DNA of 64,000 nt from Poritiphilus flavus (GCF_009901585.1 NZ_WXYO01000002.1:774849-838848); one strand, 5' to 3'. Shown: positions 49,049-59,162, counted from the stretch's first letter. Made by a program: numbers and translations. The notes: generated by a model not told the origin, from the letters alone.

Positions 49049-49906
49049 ATGATCAGTGAATCACAATTCAAGCAGGAAATAGATCTGATAATTGAGAATG
49101 CCATTCGTGAAGATGTGGGGGATGGAGATCACAGTTCTCTGGCCTGCATACCTGAAACCGCCAGAGGAAAGGCTAAATTACTGGTAAAAGACGAAGGGAT
49201 CATTGCCGGAGTGACCTTTGCAAGTCAGGTTTTTGCCTATGTGGACCCGGAAATGGAAATAGAAGTACTCATAGAAGATGGTAGTCCGGTAAAATATGGG
49301 GATATTGTTTTTTATGTCAGTGGAAGCTCTCAAAGTATACTTAAGGCGGAGCGACTGGTCCTGAATGCCATGCAGCGAATGAGCGCTATAGCTACAAAGA
49401 CAAGGGATTTCGTAAACCTACTCGAAGGTACTGGCACCAGGATACTCGATACCAGGAAAACCACACCCGGCATAAGAGCTTTGGAGAAATGGGCGGTAAA
49501 GATCGGGGGTGGAGAGAACCATCGTTTTGCGCTTTACGACATGATCATGCTTAAAGACAATCACATCGATTTTGCCGGAAGCATTGGAGGAGCCATTGCG
49601 AAAACAAAAAAGTATTTGAAGGATACCGGCAGGGATCTCAAGATCATAGTTGAAGCCAGGAATCTGGACGAGGTTCAGCAAATATTGACAGCAGGTGGCG
49701 TTTACAGGATATTGCTGGATAATTTCAACTATGAGGATACCCGCCGTGCCGTAGAACTGATAGGAGATCAATGCCTTACAGAATCCTCTGGTGGGATCAA
49801 TGAAAAAACGATCAGAAAATATGCGGAATGCGGGGTAAACTACATATCGTCCGGAGCGCTTACCCATTCCGTGTACAATAAGGACCTAAGCCTTAAAGCA
49901 GTCTAG
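49049..49906 (+). CDS. nadC: Quinolinate phosphoribosyltransferase
   Basis: A 285-residue enzyme that turns quinolinate and PRPP into nicotinate mononucleotide and CO2 in NAD synthesis. Marks: AIREDVGDGDHSSLACIP (start), LNAMQRMSAIATKTRDFV, LDTRKTTPGIRALEKWAVKIGGGENHRFALYDMIMLKDNHI, IIVEARNLDEVQQIL and SSGGINEKTIRKYAECGVNYISSGAL. It is followed with no gap by yihY, so the two are coupled. nadA and nadB are not in the window. Confidence 0.95.
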   Translation: MISESQFKQEIDLIIENAIREDVGDGDHSSLACIPETARGKAKLLVKDEGIIAGVTFASQVFAYVDPEMEIEVLIEDGSPVKYGDIVFYVSGSSQSILKAERLVLNAMQRMSAIATKTRDFVNLLEGTGTRILDTRKTTPGIRALEKWAVKIGGGENHRFALYDMIMLKDNHIDFAGSIGGAIAKTKKYLKDTGRDLKIIVEARNLDEVQQILTAGGVYRILLDNFNYEDTRRAVELIGDQCLTESSGGINEKTIRKYAECGVNYISSGALTHSVYNKDLSLKAV

Positions 49907-50887
49907 ATGGCGCTAAGCATAGAGGAAAGATTAAAAAAGGTGCCCGTAGTTAACTGGATTATCGCGGCGCTTAGAAATATAAGACTTTCGGCATTCGAAG
50001 GCCTTTCCCTCTATGATATAGTCGCTATGTATATCCGGGGAATCGTGCGGGGCGCCGTTTCTACCAGGGCAAGTGCCATAGCTTTTAGCCTGTTCCTGGC
50101 GCTCTTTCCCTTATTGATCTTCCTGATTACCCTGGTTCCCTATATCATTCAGTATATCAGCGTGGGCAACGAAAATTTTGACGCTCAATTCCTCGCCTTC
50201 CTGGAGTCGTTCCTGCCAACCGCAACCAACGAATATTTTGGGGAGGTCTATCAGCAAATAAAGGACCAAAAACGCGGGGGGTTGTTGTCTTCCGCTTTTC
50301 TGATCTCTATTTTCCTAATGGCAAATGGGGTGAATTCCATTTTCGGTGGCTTTGAGAACTCTTATCACATTGAACTTACGAGGAATTTTTTCAAACAATA
50401 CGCCTACGCCCTGATGGTGGGTCTTATACTCTCGATCCTGCTTATAGCCGGAGCTGTTACCTATGTGTATTTTGAATTTTATGTTTTGAGCTACCTCAAC
50501 GATTTTGCAGCTCGAACCGGGGGATATATTCCCGATGAAGGTGAGATCTTCGGAGCGCAATTGGGGAAGGTGTTGTTTTTTATCCTACTGAGCTACCTTA
50601 CTACAGCCATACTGTATTATTTTGGTACCGCCGAGGGGAAACAAGCCCGGTTTTTCTCCTATGGAGCTCTGATGACGACCTTATTATTTTTACTGACCTC
50701 GTATCTGTTCGGGGTTTATATTGATAAGTTTGCACGATACAACGAGCTATACGGAGCTCTTGGGGGCTTATTGATTTTAATGGTCTATATCTGGCTAAAT
50801 TCGAATATTTTGCTGCTGGGCTTTGAGCTCAATGCCACTCTGAATTATTTAAAAAAAAGTATCAAAAATGAGTTTCAAAAAAAATAG
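49907..50887 (+). CDS. YihY/BrkB family membrane protein
   Basis: A 326-residue inner-membrane protein with six hydrophobic segments. Family marks: TRASAIAFSLFLALFPLLIFL, FLISIFLMANGVNSIFGGFE and ELYGALGGLLILMVYIWLNSNILLLGFELNA. The family was once thought to contain RNase BN and is now considered a membrane transporter- or channel-like family of unknown function. It overlaps the next gene by 20 bases. Confidence 0.9.
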   Translation: MALSIEERLKKVPVVNWIIAALRNIRLSAFEGLSLYDIVAMYIRGIVRGAVSTRASAIAFSLFLALFPLLIFLITLVPYIIQYISVGNENFDAQFLAFLESFLPTATNEYFGEVYQQIKDQKRGGLLSSAFLISIFLMANGVNSIFGGFENSYHIELTRNFFKQYAYALMVGLILSILLIAGAVTYVYFEFYVLSYLNDFAARTGGYIPDEGEIFGAQLGKVLFFILLSYLTTAILYYFGTAEGKQARFFSYGALMTTLLFLLTSYLFGVYIDKFARYNELYGALGGLLILMVYIWLNSNILLLGFELNATLNYLKKSIKNEFQKK

Positions 50888-51311
50888 TGTCTTCTTACTA
50901 CTGGCGTTTTTGTCCCTGAGCTTTTCAGTAAATGCTCAAAGCATTTTCGGAAGGTGGAAAACCATAGATGATAAGACCGGAAAACCCAAAGCCATCGTTC
51001 ATATTTACAGGCAGCAAGGGAAGATGTTCGGAAAGATTGAAAAGGTGCTGGAAAAGAATAGGCAAAATGCGGTCTGTAAGAAATGTGAGGGAGATAAGAA
51101 AGACCAACCCATAGTCGGTCTGGAGATCATGGCCGGATTAGTAAAGAACGGGGAGGGGGAATGGAAAGGTAAAAACCTGCTGGATCCGGAAAGCGGAACT
51201 ACCTATCGTTGCAAAATATGGCTGAACCCCAAGGATCCTAATGAATTAATGGTAAGGGGCTATATCGCGTTTTTATATCGTACCCAGACCTGGATCAGGG
51301 CGAAGGAGTAA
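50868..51311 (+). CDS. DUF2147 domain-containing secreted protein
   Basis: A 147-residue protein with signal peptide (SVFLLLAFLSLSFSVNAQ) and the DUF2147 lipocalin-like beta-barrel: IFGRWKTIDDKTGKPKAIVHIY, KNGEGEWKGKNLLDPESGTTYRCKIW and LMVRGYIAFLYRTQTWIRA. A CKKCEGD pair sits mid-chain. The ligand is unknown. The gene begins inside the yihY 3' end and is followed after 1 base by priA. Confidence 0.88.
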   Translation: MSFKKNSVFLLLAFLSLSFSVNAQSIFGRWKTIDDKTGKPKAIVHIYRQQGKMFGKIEKVLEKNRQNAVCKKCEGDKKDQPIVGLEIMAGLVKNGEGEWKGKNLLDPESGTTYRCKIWLNPKDPNELMVRGYIAFLYRTQTWIRAKE

Positions 51312-51312
51312 T

Positions 51313-53769
51313 ATGGATTATTATGTAGATGTTATACTACCCATACCCCTAAAGCAGTCGTTTACCTATCTCATCAACGCTGCCGAAGCAAGTTTTCTTA
51401 AGAAAGGAATGCGGGTAGCGGTTCCCTTTGGCAAATCAAAGATCTATACCGCAATAGTTCAGGACGTTCATACTGTACCCCCGCAAGCCTATGAGGCCAA
51501 GGAGATACACGAGATCCTGGATGAACAACCCATTGTTTTACCGGTTCAAACCAGGCATTGGGAATGGATTGCCAGCTATTATCTCTGTACCCTGGGAGAA
51601 GTTATCCGCAGCGCGCTTCCAGGTGCTTTTTTGCTGGAGAGCGAAACATTGATCCTAAAAAAGACCGGGGCCACAGTTGATGAAATGGAGTTAAAGGATG
51701 ATGAATTCCTGGTGTGGGAAGCCTTGCATCATCAGTCAGCACTTAAGATCAATGACATTATTGAAATAGCGGGCAAGAAAACCATTTTACCCTTACTTCA
51801 CAGACTGCTGAACAAAGGAGCAATTCAATTGAAAGAGGAACTCTATGAGCAGTATCGGCCAAAGCTGGTACGCTATGTAAAGTTGGCGGCGAGATACGAC
51901 AATGAGGAGGCGCTTCAGCTTTTGCTTGAAGCGTTGAAACGGGCTCCAAAACAAAGCAGGGCCGTACTGTCTCTCTTTCAATTACAGGCTGAGACCAGAA
52001 AACCGGTTAAGACCACCGACCTGGAGAAAGAGAGTCAATCTTCAAGGGCCGTTATTAAGGTGCTTATTGACAAGGGGGTGCTGGAAGAATACCATATCCG
52101 GGTAGACAGGGTTAGCCATGCGGATCCTGACGGAGATTCCAAACTCCAACAGCTCAATGAAGATCAGCAGACCGCATTGAATGATATAAAAAGGAGCTTT
52201 AGCGATAATAAAGTTTGCTTGCTGCACGGGGTTACTTCCTCCGGAAAAACACAGGTCTATATGCACCTGATAGCCCAAACCCTGGCCCAGGGAAAACAAG
52301 TGCTTTACCTCTTACCTGAAATTGCCCTGACCACCCAGTTGATCTCAAGGTTGAGCACTTACTTTTCAACTAAGATTTCCGTATACCATTCTAAATACAG
52401 CATGAATGAACGGGTAGAAGTATGGAACAATGTACTGCGCGGATCAGAAAAGGCGAGTTTGGTAGTAGGGGCCAGGTCTGCCTTATTCCTGCCCTTTAAA
52501 GACCTTGGTCTGATCATCGTAGACGAGGAACACGACGGTAGCTTTAAACAATTTGATCCGGCCCCGAGATATCACGCCAGGGATGCAGCCATTGTTTTAG
52601 GGAGCTTACATGGCAGTCAGATCTTACTTGGCTCGGCAACACCCAGCATTGAGAGCTACTACAACGCCCAATCCGGGAAGTACGGCTATTCCAAAATAGA
52701 CAGACGCTATGGAAATGTACTTATGCCTGATATTGAACTGGTGGATATCAAGGAACAGTCGCGCAAAAAGCGCATGAAAGGTCATTTTTCCGAACGACTA
52801 AGAGAAGAGATCACAGAGACCCTTAACGAAGGTGAGCAGGTGATCCTTTTTCAAAATCGAAGGGGCTACGCGCCAATTGTAGAATGTACTACCTGCGGAC
52901 ATTCACCGCAGTGCCCCAACTGCGATGTTAGTCTAACCTTTCACAAACACCGCAATCAGCTTAGATGCCATTACTGCGGACATCACAAGGCCTTTGAACC
53001 GGATTGTCCGGCTTGTGGCAGCTTTACCCTGGATACCAAGGGATTTGGTACGGAACAGGTAGAGCAGGAACTCAGAGAACTGTTTCCTGAGGCGGTAGTG
53101 GGCAGGATGGACCTGGACACCACACGAGGCAAAAATTCCTATGCCAAAATAATTCACGCCTTTGAAAATCAGGAGATGGACATCCTTGTAGGTACACAAA
53201 TGGTGACCAAAGGACTGGATTTTCGGAATGTAAACCTGGTAGGGATCATGAATGCGGATAGTTTGCTTAATTTTCCCGACTTCAGGGCCCATGAACGCTG
53301 TTATCAGTTGTTGACCCAGGTGGCGGGCCGGGCTGGAAGAACAAAGAAGCGGGGGAAGGTCATCGTACAAACCTATAATCCTTATCACCAGATATTGAAA
53401 CAGGTTTCCACTTCGGATTACGAGCAGATGTATGCGGAACAGTTATATGAAAGGGAGTTATATCGGTATCCTCCAAAGAATCGCTTAATACGGATAACCT
53501 TCAGGCACCGGGAGTACAACAGGCTCAACGAGGCTGCCTCCTGGTTTGTCCAGGCCCTGAAACAAGTATTGAATTCGGAGGTGTTGGGTCCGGAATTCCC
53601 TCCCATTGCCAGGATCCGCAATCAGTATGTTAAGAATGCTCTGATTAAAATAGGGGTAGGGCAGTCTGCCGCAAAAACGAAAAATAGCATTAAAAGAATT
53701 GAAAAATCCTTTAATGCTATTTCCCAGTACAGAAGCGTCAGGGTCATCTACAATGTAGATCACCTTTAG
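51313..53769 (+). CDS. priA: Primosomal protein N' (PriA) replication restart helicase
   Basis: An 818-residue 3'-to-5' DNA helicase that reloads the replisome at broken forks. An N-terminal fork-binding domain (1-110) precedes the helicase core: Walker A GVTSSGKT (306-313), DEEHDG (404-409), and motifs through QVAGRAGRTKKRG. Four zinc-binding pairs lie at about 525-570 (CTTCGHSPQCPNCD, CHYCGHH, CPACG). Length is at the large end of normal (E. coli 732) due to an insert at about 120-270. It is the last gene of the nadC operon and ends 3 bases from the convergent regulator gene. Confidence 0.94.
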   Translation: MDYYVDVILPIPLKQSFTYLINAAEASFLKKGMRVAVPFGKSKIYTAIVQDVHTVPPQAYEAKEIHEILDEQPIVLPVQTRHWEWIASYYLCTLGEVIRSALPGAFLLESETLILKKTGATVDEMELKDDEFLVWEALHHQSALKINDIIEIAGKKTILPLLHRLLNKGAIQLKEELYEQYRPKLVRYVKLAARYDNEEALQLLLEALKRAPKQSRAVLSLFQLQAETRKPVKTTDLEKESQSSRAVIKVLIDKGVLEEYHIRVDRVSHADPDGDSKLQQLNEDQQTALNDIKRSFSDNKVCLLHGVTSSGKTQVYMHLIAQTLAQGKQVLYLLPEIALTTQLISRLSTYFSTKISVYHSKYSMNERVEVWNNVLRGSEKASLVVGARSALFLPFKDLGLIIVDEEHDGSFKQFDPAPRYHARDAAIVLGSLHGSQILLGSATPSIESYYNAQSGKYGYSKIDRRYGNVLMPDIELVDIKEQSRKKRMKGHFSERLREEITETLNEGEQVILFQNRRGYAPIVECTTCGHSPQCPNCDVSLTFHKHRNQLRCHYCGHHKAFEPDCPACGSFTLDTKGFGTEQVEQELRELFPEAVVGRMDLDTTRGKNSYAKIIHAFENQEMDILVGTQMVTKGLDFRNVNLVGIMNADSLLNFPDFRAHERCYQLLTQVAGRAGRTKKRGKVIVQTYNPYHQILKQVSTSDYEQMYAEQLYERELYRYPPKNRLIRITFRHREYNRLNEAASWFVQALKQVLNSEVLGPEFPPIARIRNQYVKNALIKIGVGQSAAKTKNSIKRIEKSFNAISQYRSVRVIYNVDHL

Positions 53770-53772
53770 GCT

Positions 53773-54465
53773 TTAGACATTGCTCAGAGCTTCTGCAAGT
53801 TCTGTTTTCTTATTTCTGCTCAACGGGATGGACCTTCCGCTTACCTCTACGTTCTTACTGTTGAACTTTTCGATCTTCTCCAGGTTCACAATATAGGATT
53901 TGTGAATACGCAGGAACTTATCTTCAGGCAATTGCTTCTCAAAGGCTTTCATCGTAGACAGTATCACGATATTGGCTTCGTCTGTAACTAATTTGATATA
54001 GTCTCCCAAAGCTTCTATCCATTTAATGTCGTTGAGGATAACTTTTCGCTTCTTGAGGTTGCTTTTTACGAAAATATGCTCTTCGTCCTCATTCACCTTA
54101 TGCATTTGCTCGTATTTGACAACGGCTCTTTTAACAGAGGCGTCAAAACGGGCCATGGTGATAGGCTTGTGCAGGTAGTCAGTCACATCGTAATCAAATG
54201 CTTTAAGCGCGTAATCTGGTTTTCCGGTGATTAAGATAACCTGTGGACGGTTTTCAAGAGATTCAAGTAAGTCAAAGCCATTGATGATCGGCATCTCAAC
54301 ATCGAGAAAGATAAGATCTATTTCGTTGTTTTTGATACCATTTTTAGCTTCAATAGCATTGCTATACTCTGCAACTAAGGCTAGATTTGGATGATTATTC
54401 ACCAACTTCGCAACTGCCATTCGCTGCATTGATGAATCATCAACAACAATACTTCTTAATTTCAT
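53773..54465 (-). CDS. LytTR-type response regulator
   Basis: A 230-residue two-domain regulator. The receiver domain (1-120) has RSIVVDDSSMQRM, the phospho-accepting Asp55 in LIFLDVEMP, Thr/Lys at LITGKPDYALKAFDYDVTDYLHKP. The LytTR DNA-binding domain (about 132-230) has IKWIEALGDYIKLVTDEA and FLRIHKSYIVNLEKIEKF. These bind short repeated sites, usually with a histidine kinase encoded next to them; none is seen here, so it is an orphan. Confidence 0.92.
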   Translation of the reverse strand: MKLRSIVVDDSSMQRMAVAKLVNNHPNLALVAEYSNAIEAKNGIKNNEIDLIFLDVEMPIINGFDLLESLENRPQVILITGKPDYALKAFDYDVTDYLHKPITMARFDASVKRAVVKYEQMHKVNEDEEHIFVKSNLKKRKVILNDIKWIEALGDYIKLVTDEANIVILSTMKAFEKQLPEDKFLRIHKSYIVNLEKIEKFNSKNVEVSGRSIPLSRNKKTELAEALSNV

Positions 54466-54573
54466 AAAGGGTTGATTTGTGGGGTTAAATCATCGACAAA
54501 ATACTGAAAAAACACGGTCAACTGCAACAAAAGTTGTAAACATTGCATTAAATCCTGTATCGTTGGCGACGAA

Positions 54574-54602
54574 CATAAGTTTAAAGTTTAAGGTTAAGTT
54601 CA
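54574..54602. repeat. Short 6-base AAGTTT-type repeat before rpsF
   Basis: About four degenerate copies of AAGTTT/AAGTTC lie in the 230-base region between the LytTR gene and rpsF. Same unit as at 2797, 7230 and 20823. Confidence 0.4.
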
Positions 54603-54641
54603 ATTATGATATGTTCCTATAACGAAGATTTTTTCGTTTTC

Positions 54642-54672
54642 TTGTGATTCGAACTAATAATTATTACTTTTG
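54642..54672 (+). promoter_or_regulatory. Promoter of the rpsF-rpsR-rplI operon
   Basis: TTG (54642-54644), 20 bases, TACTTTTG (54665-54672): a Bacteroidetes consensus promoter with a leader of about 18 bases. Confidence 0.75.
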
Positions 54673-54696
54673 CGCTCCAAAATTAAAAATAAGTAT

Positions 54697-55035
54697 ATGA
54701 ATCATTACGAAACTGTTTTCATTTTAAATCCCGTTCTATCAGATACTCAGATAGAGGAAACAGTAAAGAAATTCGAGGATTTCTTAAGTAAGAAAGGGGC
54801 CACAATGGTCTCTAAAGAAAATTGGGGGCTAAAGAAACTGGCTTACCCGATTCAGCACAAAAAAAGTGGTTTTTACCACTTATTTGAATTTACTGCACCT
54901 GGAGAGGTAATTGCACCTTACGAGCAAGAGTTCAGAAGAGATGAGCGCGTTATGCGTTTCCTAACTGTAAAGTTAGACAAGCACGCTATTGAGTGGGCAG
55001 AAAAAAGAAGAACAAAACTAAAAGCTAAAGCGTAA
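54697..55035 (+). CDS. rpsF: 30S ribosomal protein S6
   Basis: A 112-residue S6: [20 protein letters not shown] at the start, [28 protein letters not shown] and [20 protein letters not shown] in the body. S6 pairs with S18 on the platform of the 30S subunit. ATG 54697 is the start; a longer frame from 54670 lies in the promoter. First gene of a three-gene ribosomal operon. Confidence 0.97.
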   Translation: MNHYETVFILNPVLSDTQIEETVKKFEDFLSKKGATMVSKENWGLKKLAYPIQHKKSGFYHLFEFTAPGEVIAPYEQEFRRDERVMRFLTVKLDKHAIEWAEKRRTKLKAKA

Positions 55036-55040
55036 GAAAG

Positions 55041-55337
55041 ATGGCAACATTACAGCAACAGGCAAAAGGTAAAAAAGACGGTGAGATCAGATATCTGACA
55101 CCGCTTAATATAGAGACCAACAAACAGAAGAAGTATTGTCGTTTCAAAAAGTCCGGTATCAAATACATAGACTATAAAGATCCGGATTTCCTGATGAAAC
55201 TGGTCAATGAACAAGGTAAGTTACTGCCAAGAAGGCTTACAGGTACTTCGTTGAAATATCAAAGAAAAGTGGCCCAGGCGGTAAAACGCGCACGTCATTT
55301 GGCATTGATGCCTTATGTGGGAGATTTGTTAAAGTAA
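55041..55337 (+). CDS. rpsR: 30S ribosomal protein S18
   Basis: A 98-residue S18: [20 protein letters not shown] and [31 protein letters not shown]. It is 5 bases after rpsF and forms a heterodimer with S6 on the ribosome. The N-terminal extension ([18 protein letters not shown]) is usual for Bacteroidota. One Cys (YCRF) is present, so it is not the four-Cys zinc form. Confidence 0.97.
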   Translation: MATLQQQAKGKKDGEIRYLTPLNIETNKQKKYCRFKKSGIKYIDYKDPDFLMKLVNEQGKLLPRRLTGTSLKYQRKVAQAVKRARHLALMPYVGDLLK

Positions 55338-55350
55338 AAAGGAGCGTATC

Positions 55351-55803
55351 ATGGAACTTATATTGAAAGAAGACGTACAGAACCTTGGTTTCAAGGACGA
55401 CGTGGTAAAAGTTAAGAACGGATACGGCAGAAATTACCTTATCCCTCAGGGTCTGGCTACTTTGGCTACACCTTCAGCAAAAAAAGTACTGGCTGAAAAC
55501 CTGAGACAAAAAGCCCATAAGGAAAAGAAGATCATTGACGAGGCGAACAAAACCGCTGAAGCACTTAAACAGCTGGAGGTTAAGATACCTGCTAAAGTTG
55601 GTACGGCTGACAAATTGTTCGGATCAGTTACCACTATTGATCTCGCTGCCGCCCTGGAAAAAGAGGGACACGAAATTGATAAGAAGTATATCAGTATCAA
55701 AGGTGGTGCCGTTAAAAGAACAGGACCTTACGAAGCACAGATCAGGCTTCACAGGGAAGTAATTGTTGAATTTCCTTTTGAAGTGGTCGCTGAGAAAAAG
55801 TAA
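55351..55803 (+). CDS. rplI: 50S ribosomal protein L9
   Basis: A 150-residue L9: MELILKEDVQNLGFKDDVVKVKNGYGRNYLIPQGLA is the N-terminal rRNA-binding domain, then a long central helix (AHKEKKIIDEANKTAEAL) and the C-terminal domain (GTADKLFGSVTTIDLA). Last gene of the operon, followed by a terminator. Confidence 0.97.
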   Translation: MELILKEDVQNLGFKDDVVKVKNGYGRNYLIPQGLATLATPSAKKVLAENLRQKAHKEKKIIDEANKTAEALKQLEVKIPAKVGTADKLFGSVTTIDLAAALEKEGHEIDKKYISIKGGAVKRTGPYEAQIRLHREVIVEFPFEVVAEKK

Positions 55804-55831
55804 CGACAAAAAAAATCGTTAATAACTTCAA

Positions 55832-55859
55832 AGAGCTATGCGTGCATAGCTCTTTTTTT
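55832..55859 (+). terminator. Rho-independent terminator after rplI
   Basis: AGAGCTATGC, 2 bases, GCATAGCTCT followed by seven T's: a strong hairpin. Confidence 0.9.
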
Positions 55860-55911
55860 ATGCTATATTTACCCACTTGTATAAAACTAATTCAACACGC
55901 ACTTAAACTCT

Positions 55912-58900
55912 ATGAAAACTAGATTACTCCTAATCATTGCCCTTGTGTTCTCCGGGGCTGTGGCAGTTGCGCAGGTGACCACATCAAACATCAGGGGAAC
56001 AGTTTCAGACGATCAGAATGCACCATTACTCGGTGCTAACGTAGTGGCGATCCATACACCCACAGGTACAAAGTATGGAGCCATTACCAACGAAGATGGA
56101 AGGTTTAACCTTCTTAACCTACGTGTAGGCGGACCCTATGAGGTTACCATTTCTTATGTTGGTTTTACCACTCAAACACAAAATGACGTTTTCCTTAGTC
56201 TTGGTAAGACCTTCAATCTGGAGGTTACCATGGTTTCTGAGAGTCAGGCCCTGGAAGAGGTAGTAGTGGTCTCAGATCGCGGTGGAACTTTTGGTAGCGA
56301 CCGAACCGGTGCGGAAACCAGTGTTGGAAGGCGGGAGCTGACCAGATTACCGACTATCACCCGATCTACAAATGATTTTACCCGTTTGGAACCTACGGCA
56401 AGTGCGGGTTCCTTCGGAGGACGAAATGACCAGTTTAATAACTTCTCCCTGGATGGAGCAATTTTCAATAACCCTTTTGGACTGGATGCTGCTCAACCCG
56501 GTGGACAAACGGAGTCCAATCCGATTTCGATTGATGCCATTGATCAGATCCAGGTGACAACCGCGCCCTACGATGTTACCCAATCCGGTTTTACCGGGGC
56601 CTCGGTTAACGCGGTGACTAAAAGTGGTACTAACGAGTTTTACGGGACTGTGTACGGTTTCTTCCGGAACGAAGACCTCACCGGAGGTAAGATCAAGGGA
56701 GACGATGTGTTTAAGGCCGATCTTAGCCAGACCCAATACGGTATAAGTATAGGTGGCCCTATCGTTAAGAATAAATTATTCTTCTTCGCCAACTTTGAAC
56801 GGGATGAAAGGACGGATCTTGGCTCTGCCGGTTTTGTACCCAATAGAAATGCCGGTACTATCAATGAATCCCGGGTGCTGGCTTCGGACTTTGAACTCGT
56901 AGACAATATACTTCGTCAGGTGATGATAGGGCCTGGAGAGTTTTACGATCCGGGAAGGTTTGAAGGTTTCAATTTTGACCAGGAATCCAGTAAGGGGATC
57001 TTTAAGCTCGACTGGAATATCAATGAAAAGAACCGGCTCGCGATTATTTACAACTTTTTGGATGCCTCTAAGGAAAAGCCCGCGCACCCAACAGCCTTGG
57101 GTATAAGAGGACCTAATCTGGCCACTCTGCAGTTTGAGAACGCCGGGTATCAAATCAACAATAGAATACAATCGGTACAGATAGAATTGAATTCAACCCT
57201 GTCCGATGAGGCTATCAACAAATTGCAGGTAGGTTATACGCATTTTGACGATTTCAGGAATCCGAAGTCCACACCTGCACCGGCAATTACGCTACTGGAC
57301 GAAACCGGGAGTTCTAATTATATCATAGCCGGACACGAGCCTTTCTCCATCAACAACAGATTGGATCAAAAGGTATTTCAGTTGACGAATAACCTGAATT
57401 TCTTCAAAGGAGATCACACCTTTACCGTGGGCTTCTCTTTTGAAAAATTCCAGTTTGACAATTCCTTTAATTTGGGAGTTTACGGAGCTCAGGGAACATT
57501 TTTTCCAACAGGTTCCATAGCGGATTTCAGGGATCCTACCAACGAGGCGGCCCTGGTTGCTTTCTATCAGGATGCTATCAGTGGTGCTATAGCCGCTAAC
57601 CGATCTCTGGAGGCTAACGGAGAAGGAAATGCAGGAGGCTGGGCCCTGGCAGAGACCAATGTCGGTCAGTTGGCCTTCTATGTACAGGACGAGTGGAATA
57701 TCCTTGAGAATTTTAAACTTACTTACGGAATTCGATTTGACAAGCCATTGTATTTCGATTCTTCGGATAAAGCACAAGATGTGATCGATGTAGCCCCTGC
57801 CGTAGTACCCGGGGTTCCCTATTTTGATCCTGAAACTGGTGAAGATGTTTTCTTTGATTCCACTCAACTACCCACCAACGACTTTTTGATTTCGCCCAGG
57901 GTAGGTTTCAATTGGGATGTTCACAATGACAATACCCTACAGATAAGAGGTGGAACGGGGATCTTTACAGGTCGTTTCCCCTTTGTTTGGTTGGGGAACC
58001 AGATTGCAAATCCAAATATTTTCTTTCTTACACCCGTTGATCCTGATTATCAGTGGCCACAGGTATGGCGAACAAGTCTGGGAGCTGATTACCGCTTCGA
58101 CAATGGCCTGATCCTTACCGCGGATATTTCTTATACCAGTGATATCAACGGACCTCATGTCCAGAACTGGGGATTACGCCCTCCGACAGAGACCCTCATT
58201 GGAGTGGATAACCGTCCGGTTTATGCGGACAGTGATCGGGGAGACAATGCTTACGTCTTTACAAATTCAGACAAGGGAAGGATCTTCAATGCGGTACTGA
58301 AAGCGCAAAAGACTTTTGATAACGGATTGTATACCAGTTTGGCCTATAGCTACCTGGATTCCAAAGATGTTAACTCTATTGAAGCAGAGATCACCAGTGA
58401 CGCCTTTGACGGAAATGCGATTTCAGGCAACGCTAATGACGATGTACTCTCGCATTCAAGATACGGAGACACCCACAGATTCGTTGGGGTAATTTCCAAA
58501 GCCTTTAAAACCGGGACTACAATCTCTACATTCTTTGAATATGCCCAGGGCGGAAGGTTCAACCATTTGGTTGCCGGAGACCTGAACAACGATGGAGTGG
58601 CTTCAAGAAGTAACGATTTACTGTATATTCCAACCGCTTCAGAGATCAGCCAGATGAATTTCAGTGGACCGGGTCAGGCAGAAGCCTTTGAAGCATTCAT
58701 TCAGCAGGATGATTATCTGAGCAAGAACAGAGGAAGTTACGCGGAGCGCTACGGCGCTTTGGCTCCATGGAGAGGACGATGGGATCTAAAGATCCTACAG
58801 GATATTAAATTCGGTAGCAAGAATACCTTACAGCTCAGCCTGGATGTGCTCAACGTTGGTAATCTTATCTCCTCAGACTGGGGTATTGTAGAGATCCCGA

Positions 58901-59070
58901 CCAATACAGAGATTCTAAGCGTTAGCTTCCCAAGGGATATGGATGGGAATATCACCAGTTTTGATCCCACCTATACTTTTGACCCGAACTTGACGAGCAC
59001 ATTTAGCCCCAACACGGATCTTGTATCCAGATGGCAGGCTCAATTTGGAGTCAGGTATATTTTTAATTAG
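55912..59070 (+). CDS. TonB-dependent receptor, Oar-like
   Basis: A 1052-residue outer-membrane protein. Signal peptide (LLLIIALVFSGAVAVAQ), then a carboxypeptidase-regulatory-like sandwich (DDQNAPLLGANVVAIHTPTG..GRFNLLNLRVGGPYEVTISYVGF), a plug domain (LTRLPTITRSTNDFTRLEPT, DGAIFNNPFGL, GASVNAVTKSGTNEF) and a large barrel. NDFTRLEPTAS and DQIQVTTAPYDVTQSGFTGA are typical of the Oar branch (named from Myxococcus, adhesion and development); in Bacteroidota such receptors often import or export large cargo. No SusD partner is present. It has its own terminator. Confidence 0.92.
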   Translation: MKTRLLLIIALVFSGAVAVAQVTTSNIRGTVSDDQNAPLLGANVVAIHTPTGTKYGAITNEDGRFNLLNLRVGGPYEVTISYVGFTTQTQNDVFLSLGKTFNLEVTMVSESQALEEVVVVSDRGGTFGSDRTGAETSVGRRELTRLPTITRSTNDFTRLEPTASAGSFGGRNDQFNNFSLDGAIFNNPFGLDAAQPGGQTESNPISIDAIDQIQVTTAPYDVTQSGFTGASVNAVTKSGTNEFYGTVYGFFRNEDLTGGKIKGDDVFKADLSQTQYGISIGGPIVKNKLFFFANFERDERTDLGSAGFVPNRNAGTINESRVLASDFELVDNILRQVMIGPGEFYDPGRFEGFNFDQESSKGIFKLDWNINEKNRLAIIYNFLDASKEKPAHPTALGIRGPNLATLQFENAGYQINNRIQSVQIELNSTLSDEAINKLQVGYTHFDDFRNPKSTPAPAITLLDETGSSNYIIAGHEPFSINNRLDQKVFQLTNNLNFFKGDHTFTVGFSFEKFQFDNSFNLGVYGAQGTFFPTGSIADFRDPTNEAALVAFYQDAISGAIAANRSLEANGEGNAGGWALAETNVGQLAFYVQDEWNILENFKLTYGIRFDKPLYFDSSDKAQDVIDVAPAVVPGVPYFDPETGEDVFFDSTQLPTNDFLISPRVGFNWDVHNDNTLQIRGGTGIFTGRFPFVWLGNQIANPNIFFLTPVDPDYQWPQVWRTSLGADYRFDNGLILTADISYTSDINGPHVQNWGLRPPTETLIGVDNRPVYADSDRGDNAYVFTNSDKGRIFNAVLKAQKTFDNGLYTSLAYSYLDSKDVNSIEAEITSDAFDGNAISGNANDDVLSHSRYGDTHRFVGVISKAFKTGTTISTFFEYAQGGRFNHLVAGDLNNDGVASRSNDLLYIPTASEISQMNFSGPGQAEAFEAFIQQDDYLSKNRGSYAERYGALAPWRGRWDLKILQDIKFGSKNTLQLSLDVLNVGNLISSDWGIVEIPTNTEILSVSFPRDMDGNITSFDPTYTFDPNLTSTFSPNTDLVSRWQAQFGVRYIFN

Positions 59071-59092
59071 AAAGATAAAAACCCTAATTTTG

Positions 59093-59130
59093 CACTGCCT
59101 TCCGATAGCCGTCGGGAGGCAGTGTTTTTT
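59093..59130 (+). terminator. Rho-independent terminator after the Oar-like gene
   Basis: CACTGCCTTCCGA pairs with TCGGGAGGCAGTG across a short loop, followed by seven T's. Very stable. Confidence 0.9.
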
Positions 59131-59162
59131 TATCGATTGGAAAGATTGCAAAAAATAAGGAG

